From an uncultured Actinomycetes bacterium (GTDB lineage: Bacteria; Actinomycetota; Acidimicrobiia; Acidimicrobiales; Microtrichaceae): a stretch of 6,054 nucleotides of DNA. The stretch's first letter is position 1, and each line of letters starts with the position of its first letter. Shown in pieces: positions 1 to 5,593 of this stretch. The DNA lies in NCBI GenBank assembly GCA_903941145.1, contig CAJANQ010000557.1, positions 1 through 6,054 on the forward strand, in the 5' to 3' direction. A program made the position numbers and the translations under genes. The notes beneath the pieces are model-generated. The model had not been told where the DNA came from. It worked only from the letters and a program-made list of their open reading frames with translations, and made no database searches.

Positions 1-344
1 AGGGCTTCTCCGGCGGCGAGCTCCAGCGGCTCGGACTGGCCCGCCTCATGGTGAACCAGCCCGACGTGTGGCTCCTCGACGAGCCGACGAGTGCGCTCGA
101 CAAGACCAACTCCGACCTGGCGGCCAAGATCATCACGGACGCCATGCAGGACCACCTCGTCGTGGTCGTGACGCACCGTCCTGACCTGCTGCACCACTGC
201 GGCCGGGTCATCTACATGGAAGCGGGCCAGGTCGTCGACGACGGCACGCTCGCCGAGGTCGCCGGACGCCAGCCGTTCGTGGCCGCCATGATCCACTCCG
301 GCGCACCGGAGCCGTCGCCCAGCGCGGCCGCCGCCGACCGCTAG
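1..344 (+). CDS. ABC transporter ATP-binding domain, C-terminal end (5' truncated by window)
   Basis: Only the last 113 residues are visible; the first full codon is at position 3 and the gene begins before the window. The fragment opens in the ABC signature motif (FSGGE, visible residues 2-6). It continues with QRLGLARL, Walker B (VWLLDE, about 22-27), the D-loop SALD (30-33) and the H-loop switch histidine in THR (residue 58), followed by a typical end (GRVIYMEAGQVVDDGTLAEV). The order and spacing are those of an ATP-hydrolysing ABC nucleotide-binding domain. The H-loop and 'G.vvddGt..ev' ending look most like fused ABC exporters of MsbA or PglK type, but the membrane domain lies outside the window, so this is inference. 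The Walker A motif is also outside. The tail after about residue 95 is Ala/Pro-rich and probably disordered. It is followed after 8 bases by the oxygenase gene. Beside glycosyltransferases, export of a glycan or glycolipid is a reasonable guess; the substrate is unknown. Confidence 0.93.
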   Translation, partial: GFSGGELQRLGLARLMVNQPDVWLLDEPTSALDKTNSDLAAKIITDAMQDHLVVVVTHRPDLLHHCGRVIYMEAGQVVDDGTLAEVAGRQPFVAAMIHSGAPEPSPSAAAADR

Positions 345-346
345 GA
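343..346 (+). promoter_or_regulatory. Ribosome binding site of the PhyH-like gene, overlapping the ABC stop
   Basis: AGGA overlaps the TAG stop (342-344) of the ABC gene and lies 6 bases before the GTG at 353. The overlap supports both the GTG start choice and translational coupling of the two genes. Confidence 0.5.
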
Positions 347-352
347 CCGGTC

Positions 353-1342
353 GTGGAACCCGCCGGGGCGGGACCCTGGGTCCTAGGTCCCGACTACCGC
401 GACGACGACCGCTACCGGTCGGCGACCGCCGGCCGCCAGGAGCTGGCCGACGCGTTCCACGCAGTGGGGTACGTCGTCGTCCCGGACCTGGTCGCGACGG
501 CGACCGTGCTGGCGGCCCGGTCGGCCGGCGAGGCCGAGTACGCCCGCCGTGGTCCCGGGACCGACCGTGTGACCGACGCCTGGCGCTGGCGGCCCGGCAC
601 CCGGGCGCTGGCCACCGACCCGGCGACCATGGACCTGGTGTCGTTCCTGCTCGGCCGGCGCGCCGTGCCGTTCCAGACGCTCACGTTCCGGGTCGGCACC
701 GAGCAACGCGCCCACGCCGACACGATCCACTTCGACACGCTCCCGGCCGGCTTCACGTGCGGGGTCTGGGTGGCCCTCGAGGACGTCGCCGACGACCAGG
801 GGCCGCTCGTCGTGCACCCCGGTTCGCACCGGGTCCCGCCGTCGTACCCGGAGGACCTGGGCCTGGCGCCGGGCGGCGACCACGCGACGTTCGACCGGGG
901 CGGCTACGAGGATGCCGTGGCGGCACAGGTCGCCGACCTCCCGGCCCGACGCCTGCCGGTGGCGCAGGGCACCGCGGTCGTCTGGGCCGCCGACCTGGTC
1001 CACGGCGGCGCGGCGGTCGACCGGCCGGGCAGCACGCGCTGGTCGCAGGTCACGCACTTCTTCGGCGAGGGCTGCGTCTACGTGACGCCACAGCGGTCGC
1101 GGCGGGACGTGGGCCGCTACGCAGTGCGCGACCCGCTCATGAACGTCGCCACCGGTCGGCCCGAGCCGCAGCCCCCGGCGGGCTGGGCGTTCGTGCGCAC
1201 GCCGGACCGGCTCACGCAGGTGGTGCCGGAGGGGTCGGGTGCTCCCGCCACCGTCCCGGCGCGGGCCACGAACGCTGCACTGGGGGTCCTTCGGCGGGCC
1301 AGGTGGCACGCCGCCGCGCTGCGGGACCGCGTCAGGCCGTGA
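353..1342 (+). CDS. Phytanoyl-CoA dioxygenase (PhyH) family Fe(II)/2-oxoglutarate oxygenase
   Basis: A 329-residue protein of the PhyH family, non-haem iron enzymes that usually hydroxylate an aliphatic carbon using O2 and 2-oxoglutarate. Visible family marks are an N-terminal helix-strand (ADAFHAVGYVVVPDLV, about 33-48), then TLTFRVGTEQ followed by the iron-binding HxD motif (H121, D123). The conserved core VWVALEDV with GPLVVHPGSHR spans about 138-160. The distal iron histidine is in DLVHGG (H217), with a likely 2-oxoglutarate-binding arginine 12 residues later (R229, in TRWSQVTHFF). The iron triad appears complete. It belongs to the bacterial subgroup with HxDT[IV]HF after an FxxGTEQ segment and an 'N.ATG.P' C-terminal element (264-270). 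The last 30 residues are rich in Arg and Ala and could form a basic helix. The GTG start has AGGA 6 bases upstream. No signal peptide is seen, so it is likely cytoplasmic. The true substrate is not shown by the sequence; a lipid, sugar or amino-sugar intermediate of this locus is inference. Fatty acid degradation seems unlikely here. Confidence 0.88.
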   Translation: MEPAGAGPWVLGPDYRDDDRYRSATAGRQELADAFHAVGYVVVPDLVATATVLAARSAGEAEYARRGPGTDRVTDAWRWRPGTRALATDPATMDLVSFLLGRRAVPFQTLTFRVGTEQRAHADTIHFDTLPAGFTCGVWVALEDVADDQGPLVVHPGSHRVPPSYPEDLGLAPGGDHATFDRGGYEDAVAAQVADLPARRLPVAQGTAVVWAADLVHGGAAVDRPGSTRWSQVTHFFGEGCVYVTPQRSRRDVGRYAVRDPLMNVATGRPEPQPPAGWAFVRTPDRLTQVVPEGSGAPATVPARATNAALGVLRRARWHAAALRDRVRP

Positions 1343-3269
1343 TGCCGCGCTCGCGGCACCAGACCGAGAACATCAGCACGTCCCACAGCTCGTAGGCCAT
1401 GTTGCGTCGGCCGGACTGGTGGTCCGACCACGCCCGCTCGACCAGGGCCGTGTTGAGGAACTCGGCGCACTCGGGGCCACGCAGGTGGTCGAGCGCCCAG
1501 TCCTTCAGGGGGCCGCGCAGCCACTCGTCGATCGGCAGGCCGAACCCGGCCTTGGGGCGGTCGATGAGCTCGTCGGGGACGTGCCGCGACAGCACCTGGC
1601 GCAGCGGCCACTTGGTCTTGCCGTCACGGATGTAGAGCTCGGACGGCAGGCCCACGGCGAACTCGACGATGTCGCGGTCGAGCAGCGGGATGCGGGTCTC
1701 GAGGCTCACCGACATCGCGGCGCGGTCGACCTTGGCGAGGATGTCGTCGGGCAGGTACGTGACGGCGTCGACGAGCATCATGAGCTCGACGATGTCGGCG
1801 GCGTCGGGCTGCTGCGCCGGGTCGTTGTGCGACGTCAGCGGTTCACGGCCGCCCCGGACCAGCGAGTCCGGGTCGTCCCAGTGGCTCACCAGACGGGCGA
1901 AGACAGCCTCGGCGGTGGCGGCGTCGGCCACGTCGAGCACCTTCGAGACCTTGAGCCCGAGCTGCTGGGGACGACGGCTCCGGGGCAGCAACGACGCAGC
2001 GCGGTCCCACCAGGACGGCGGCACCATCCGACCGGCCGACGCACCCGCACTGCGCAGGCCCACCGGCACACGGCCGATTTTGTTCCAGATGGTCGGCACC
2101 CAGACGTAGCGGTTGTACCCGCCAAAGAGCTCGTCCCCCGCGTCGCCGGACAGGGCCACGGTGACCTGGGAGCGGGCCAGCTCGCTCACCAGCCGGGTCG
2201 GGATCTGCGAGGAGTCGCCGAACGGCTCGTCGTAGATGGCGCCCAGCTGGTCGACGACCGCCAGGGCGTCCTGTCCGGTCACGATCAACTCCGTGTGGTC
2301 GCAGCCCAGGTGCTCGGCGACGGCCTTCGCGTCGGACGACTCGTCGAAGTCCGCGTTGGTCGAGCCGATGGTGAACGTCCGGACCGGCGACGAGGACTCC
2401 TCCTGCGCGACGGCCACGACGGTCGAGCTGTCCACCCCGCCCGAGAGGAACGCACCGACCGGGACGTCGGCGATCATGCGGCGGCGCACGGAGGTCCGGA
2501 GCAGGTCCTCGAACTGGTCGACCGCCTCGGAGGGCGAGCCGTGCCAGGTCTGGCCCCGCGACGCCACGTCGAACACCGACCAGTAGGGCACCGGTGCGCC
2601 CACGGTGCCGTCGGCGCCGATGGTCACGGTGCAGCCAGGGTCGAGCTTGCGGATGCCCTTGAAGATCGAGAACGGGGCCGGCACGTACTTGTGGCGGAAG
2701 TAGAGCGCCAGTGCGTCACGGTCGACCGGCCGGTCGAAGTCGGGATGGGCACGGAGGGCGTCGAGCGACGAGCCGAAGACCACCTCACCGGTGCCGAGGG
2801 CGCCGTAGTAGAGCGGCTTCTCCCCCATGCGGTCCCGCAGGAGCGTGAGCGTGTGCTCGCGGCGGTCCCACAGCGCCAGCGCGTACATGCCGTCGATCCG
2901 CTCGAGCGTGGCGGCGAGCCCCCAGGCCGACACGGCCTCCAGGAAGATCTCGGTGTCGGAGTGGCCCCGGAACGACACGCCCAGGTTGCGCAGGTCGGCG
3001 GCCAGCTCGAGGTGGTTGTAGATCTCGCCGTTGTAGGAGACGACCCACCGGCCGTCGGCCGAGTGCATCGGCTGGGCGCCCTGGGGGCTCAGGTCGAGGA
3101 TCGACAGGCGACGGTGGACCAGGCCCACGCCGAACTCGGCGTCCACCCATGCCCCGTCGGCGTCCGGACCGCGCGGGACCATCGGCACCGACATGGCCTT
3201 GAGGATCTCGACCGTCGGGTCCGCGGCGCGGGAGCGGCGGGGGTCGAGGAGTCCGGCGAACCCGCACAT
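1332..3269 (-). CDS. asnB: Glutamine-hydrolysing asparagine synthase family amidotransferase
   Basis: A 645-residue class II glutamine amidotransferase, the usual length of the actinobacterial AsnB family. The ATG is followed at once by Cys2, the glutaminase nucleophile. The N-terminal domain keeps PRGPD (about 32-36), the glutamine-site arginine in VHRRLSILDL (about 51-60), NGEIYN (about 80-85) and GHSDTE (about 102-107). The synthetase domain has the ATP-pyrophosphatase loop SGGVDSS (about 276-282), LSGDAGDELFGGY (about 373-385), the segment YLPDDILAKVDRAAM (about 504-518) and ETRIPLLD. All catalytic parts look intact, so it should hydrolyse glutamine and amidate an adenylated carboxylate. 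The classical product is asparagine; related enzymes in O-antigen clusters (such as WbpS) are thought to amidate uronic acids. Being last in a glycosyltransferase operon favours the second role here, but the sequence does not prove it. Its ATG overlaps the upstream stop in TGATG, with AGGAG 10 bases before it. Its 3' end overlaps the convergent oxygenase gene by 11 bases. Confidence 0.93.
   Translation of the reverse strand: MCGFAGLLDPRRSRAADPTVEILKAMSVPMVPRGPDADGAWVDAEFGVGLVHRRLSILDLSPQGAQPMHSADGRWVVSYNGEIYNHLELAADLRNLGVSFRGHSDTEIFLEAVSAWGLAATLERIDGMYALALWDRREHTLTLLRDRMGEKPLYYGALGTGEVVFGSSLDALRAHPDFDRPVDRDALALYFRHKYVPAPFSIFKGIRKLDPGCTVTIGADGTVGAPVPYWSVFDVASRGQTWHGSPSEAVDQFEDLLRTSVRRRMIADVPVGAFLSGGVDSSTVVAVAQEESSSPVRTFTIGSTNADFDESSDAKAVAEHLGCDHTELIVTGQDALAVVDQLGAIYDEPFGDSSQIPTRLVSELARSQVTVALSGDAGDELFGGYNRYVWVPTIWNKIGRVPVGLRSAGASAGRMVPPSWWDRAASLLPRSRRPQQLGLKVSKVLDVADAATAEAVFARLVSHWDDPDSLVRGGREPLTSHNDPAQQPDAADIVELMMLVDAVTYLPDDILAKVDRAAMSVSLETRIPLLDRDIVEFAVGLPSELYIRDGKTKWPLRQVLSRHVPDELIDRPKAGFGLPIDEWLRGPLKDWALDHLRGPECAEFLNTALVERAWSDHQSGRRNMAYELWDVLMFSVWCRERGITA
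1343..1358 (+). terminator. Hairpin directly after the oxygenase stop (weak candidate terminator)
   Basis: TGCCGCG (1343-1349) and CGCGGCA (1352-1358) are perfect inverted copies, giving 6-7 G/C-rich pairs with a 2-4 base loop. The repeat begins on the base after the TGA of the oxygenase gene. No T-run follows on the plus strand, so a classical intrinsic terminator is not supported; a tail-less hairpin is possible. The repeat also encodes the last residues of the asparagine synthase gene on the other strand, so it may be coincidence. Confidence 0.25.
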
Positions 3270-4396
3270 CAGCGAACTGCTCCTGCGTAGAGGGCTTCCC
3301 AGCGGGCGGTCACGGCCCGGGCGTCGAACCGTGCGGCCAGCACGTCGGCACCGGCCGAGAGCGTGGCCCGCAGGCCGGGGTCGCCCACCACGCGCAGGTA
3401 GGCCTGCGCCAGGGCGTCCGGCTGCTCGGGCGGCACCACAACAGCGTCGACGCCGTCGGTGAGCACGTCGCCCAGGCCACCGACGCGGGTGGCGACGGTC
3501 GGCAGGCCCAACGCGGCGGCCTCCATGAGGCTCACCGGCAGTCCCTCGTGCCGGCTCGAGAGCGTGAAGACGTCAGAGGCGGCGAGCAGGTCGGGCACGT
3601 CGCTGCGGAACCCCAGGAACCGGAACCGGTCGCCCAGCTCCAGCTGGCGGTGCAGCTCGGCCATCTCATCCGCGAGCGGGCCCTGGCCGACCGACAGGAA
3701 CAGCGCCCGGGGGTCGGCGTCGAGCACCTTGCGGACGGCCGGGAGCAGGACGTCGTAGGCCTTCTCGGTCCGCAGGTTGGCCACGACCGTGAGCACCACG
3801 TCGTCGTCGGTGATCCCCAGCCCGGCGCGCACGGCGTCACGCTGGCCGCGGTGCGACCGGACGGCGTCGAGGTCGATGCCGTGCACCATCGGCGCCAGGC
3901 CGCCCCGCAGTGCGGCGGGCACCGAGCCCACCGCCTCGGTCGAGACGGCGACGTGCAGGTCGTCCATCAGGTACGTGCCGGCGTTGGCCAGGCGGGTGGG
4001 CAGGCCGTAGCAGTCCCACGAGTTGTGCTCGGTGTAGATCAGCGCCGGGCGGTTCGGCATCGCCCGCAGCACCGGCCGGGCCATGGCGGCGGGCATGGGC
4101 GAGTGGGCGTGCACGACGTCGATCTGCTCGTCCTTCACCAGCTTCCGGAGCTGGGCGAGCCAACGAGGGTCCGAGTTGGAGCCGCTGCCCAGGTGGTGGC
4201 ACTCCACGCCCAGCCCTGCAAGCTCGGGCACGACCGAGTTGGGCCGGTCCACCAGGTACGCGGCGGTGTAGTGGAAGCGGTCGCGGTCGCCGAAGCGCGC
4301 GTGGTGGACCAGCAGCCGCTCCATCCCGCCCGGACCGAGACCCTTGGCCAGCCACAGCACACGGATCGGTCGACGGTCCTCACCAGTGATCGGCAC
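3269..4396 (-). CDS. GT4-type (GT-B fold) glycosyltransferase
   Basis: A 375-residue retaining glycosyltransferase of GT4 type, which moves a sugar from a nucleotide donor to a lipid-linked or glycan acceptor at the inner face of the membrane. The N-terminal Rossmann half starts with RVLWLAKGLGPGGMERLL (glycine-rich loop, about 12-29) and has DVVHAHSPMPA (about 93-103) and YTEHN (121-125). The donor-binding half has VVANLRTEKAYDVLL, where R209 and K212 fit the phosphate-contacting pair. It continues with FLGFRSDVPDLLAASDVF and the EX7E motif (E284 and E292 in SSRHEGLPVSLMEA), then VATRVGGLGDVL. Length and motif order are normal for the family; no signal peptide or membrane segment is seen. 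The start is GTG, because an in-frame TAG (4408-4406, the stop of the upstream gene) lies just eight codons before it and the first beta strand begins at residue 11. No good ribosome binding site precedes it, so translation probably depends on the upstream gene. Its TGA overlaps the downstream ATG by one base. Donor and acceptor sugars cannot be predicted. Confidence 0.92.
   Translation of the reverse strand: MPITGEDRRPIRVLWLAKGLGPGGMERLLVHHARFGDRDRFHYTAAYLVDRPNSVVPELAGLGVECHHLGSGSNSDPRWLAQLRKLVKDEQIDVVHAHSPMPAAMARPVLRAMPNRPALIYTEHNSWDCYGLPTRLANAGTYLMDDLHVAVSTEAVGSVPAALRGGLAPMVHGIDLDAVRSHRGQRDAVRAGLGITDDDVVLTVVANLRTEKAYDVLLPAVRKVLDADPRALFLSVGQGPLADEMAELHRQLELGDRFRFLGFRSDVPDLLAASDVFTLSSRHEGLPVSLMEAAALGLPTVATRVGGLGDVLTDGVDAVVVPPEQPDALAQAYLRVVGDPGLRATLSAGADVLAARFDARAVTARWEALYAGAVR
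3280..3284 (-). promoter_or_regulatory. Ribosome binding site of the AsnB-family gene
   Basis: On the minus strand AGGAG lies 10 bases before the ATG at 3269-3267 and inside the end of the preceding glycosyltransferase gene. It fixes the start, which is confirmed by the catalytic Cys needed at position 2. Confidence 0.55.
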
Positions 4397-4405
4397 CGTC
4401 GCAGC

Positions 4406-5554
4406 CTAGGGGCGCGGGGTGGCGTTCCCACGGGGTACAGATGCCCACGCGTAGGTGTCGGCCAGGCGGGCGGCTGCGGCGTCCAGGCTGTAGTGCTCCT
4501 CGTAGAACGCACGGCCCCCGGAGCCGAGCCGGGCCGACAATGCAGCGTCGCCCAGCACGCGCTCGAGGCCGGCGCCCAGCTGGGACCGCGGCACGACCAG
4601 GCCGTTGAGGTCGTCGACGACGACGCCTTCCAGACCGTCGAGCTCGACGGTCACCACCGGCACACCGGCCGCCATGGTCTCGATGAGCGCGCCCGCAGCC
4701 CCTTCACGCTTCGAGGAGCACACGACCACGTCCGCGTTGGCCAGCAGCTCGGGCACGTCGCTGCGCTGGCCGAGCAGGTGGACCCGGTCACCGTGGCGCA
4801 TGGCGCGGTGCGCGGCCTGCAGACGCGCGGTGTCGTTGCCCTCCCGGCCGGCGACCGCCAGGTGCACGTCGGGCAGGTGGTCGGCCAACCGGTCGAACAC
4901 CTCGAGCAGCTCGGTGTAGCCCTTCTGCGGCTCCTGCCGGCCCACGGCGAGCACGATCCGGCCCGCGACCGGGAGCCCCTCGGGCCGCGGCACGTCGTCG
5001 GCCGCGGTGCACCGGGGCTCGGGCCGGCCGCGCTCGGCCACCCGGACACGGTCGGCCGGGACCCTGAGCGTCCCGCAGTTCACGCGGGCCACGCCCGCAG
5101 TGACGGCATGGAACCTGGTGCCCGCCGCGCGGGCGAGCCCGGCCTCGACGGCCTGGGCGGCGCGGAGCTTGGCGGGCGGCACGCCGGACTCGGCGAAGTG
5201 GCCCGGGTCGTAGAGCGTGACGGCCCAGGTCACGAGCACCGGCACACCCGTCAGACGGCTCACGACCTGGGCCGGCACGGCGGCGTCGTAGAGGGTGGCG
5301 TGGACCACGTCGGGGCGGACGGCCCGCACGACGTCGCGCAGCGCCCGGGTCCGCCCGGCGGTGCCGCCGGCCGAGGACAGGTCGTGGACCACTGCGCCCG
5401 ACCGCTCGAACAGGGGCACGAGCGCCTGACGGTCGGAGAGCACCGCGAGGTGGACCGAGTGCCCGGCATCCACCAGGCGCGGCAGCAGCGCGGCGAGGGA
5501 CTGCTCGGCACCCCCGTCGGCGTCCAGACCCGGCATCACTACCAGCACGCGCAC
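4406..5554 (-). CDS. GT4-type (GT-B fold) glycosyltransferase, first gene of the minus-strand operon
   Basis: A 382-residue GT4-type glycosyltransferase. The first beta strand and glycine loop are at the extreme N-terminus (RVLVVMPGLDADGGAEQSL, residues 2-20). Next come DVVHATLYDA (82-91), the donor-phosphate segment AVGRQEPQKGYTELL (203-217, with R206 and K211), LLGQRSDVPELLANADVVV and EX7E (E284 and E292 in KREGAAGALIETMAAG), then the usual C-terminal helix. The reading frame stays open upstream to about 6049, but that part is antisense to the transaminase. GTG at 5554 is chosen because it gives a standard GT-B N-terminus and has GAAAG 10 bases upstream. GTG at 5548, GTG at 5539 and ATG at 5536 are alternatives that would trim the first strand. 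No signal peptide or membrane segment is seen. It ends with TAG 9 bases before the next glycosyltransferase and is divergent from the transaminase. It likely adds one sugar in a surface glycan; the substrate is unknown. Confidence 0.9.
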   Translation of the reverse strand: MRVLVVMPGLDADGGAEQSLAALLPRLVDAGHSVHLAVLSDRQALVPLFERSGAVVHDLSSAGGTAGRTRALRDVVRAVRPDVVHATLYDAAVPAQVVSRLTGVPVLVTWAVTLYDPGHFAESGVPPAKLRAAQAVEAGLARAAGTRFHAVTAGVARVNCGTLRVPADRVRVAERGRPEPRCTAADDVPRPEGLPVAGRIVLAVGRQEPQKGYTELLEVFDRLADHLPDVHLAVAGREGNDTARLQAAHRAMRHGDRVHLLGQRSDVPELLANADVVVCSSKREGAAGALIETMAAGVPVVTVELDGLEGVVVDDLNGLVVPRSQLGAGLERVLGDAALSARLGSGGRAFYEEHYSLDAAAARLADTYAWASVPRGNATPRP

Positions 5555-5560
5555 GCCGGG

Positions 5561-5575
5561 GATACTTTCACACCG
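5561..5575 (+). promoter_or_regulatory. Candidate -10 element and start point for the transaminase gene
   Basis: This is an A/T-rich patch in an otherwise very G/C-rich region. TACTTT (5563-5568) fits the actinobacterial -10 pattern TANNNT, and a start point about 7 bases on would fall near 5573-5575. No convincing -35 is seen at the usual distance. The transcript would carry a leader of about 20 bases with the GAGGG ribosome binding site. Confidence 0.35.
5565..5569 (-). promoter_or_regulatory. Ribosome binding site of the first glycosyltransferase gene
   Basis: Minus-strand GAAAG ends 10 bases before GTG 5554. It is modest, but it is the only purine-rich run near the N-terminus expected for a GT-B protein and supports that start over the long upstream extension. 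Confidence 0.4.
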
Positions 5576-5582
5576 TGTTCTC

Positions 5583-5587
5583 GAGGG
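5583..5587 (+). promoter_or_regulatory. Ribosome binding site deciding a TTG start for the transaminase
   Basis: GAGGG sits 6 bases before TTG 5594. No ATG or GTG lies in frame nearby until GTG 5663, which lacks such a site and would remove 23 residues. Confidence 0.5.
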
Positions 5588-5593
5588 TCGGCG

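Noticed and set aside
370..391. Overlapping inverted repeats (GGGACC with GGTCCC, and GGACC with GGTCC) near the oxygenase start
   Set aside because: The stems are only 5-6 bases, lie within coding sequence in a very GC-rich context and have no matching regulatory element; chance is sufficient.
383..1309. 308-residue open frame on the minus strand
   Set aside because: It is antisense to the oxygenase gene, with an Arg/Pro/Gly-rich translation and no recognisable domain; a typical high-GC shadow.
1239..3290. 683-residue open frame on the plus strand
   Set aside because: It is antisense to the AsnB-family gene, which has every expected motif. The plus-strand translation is low-complexity with Arg, Val, Gly and His runs and resembles no family.
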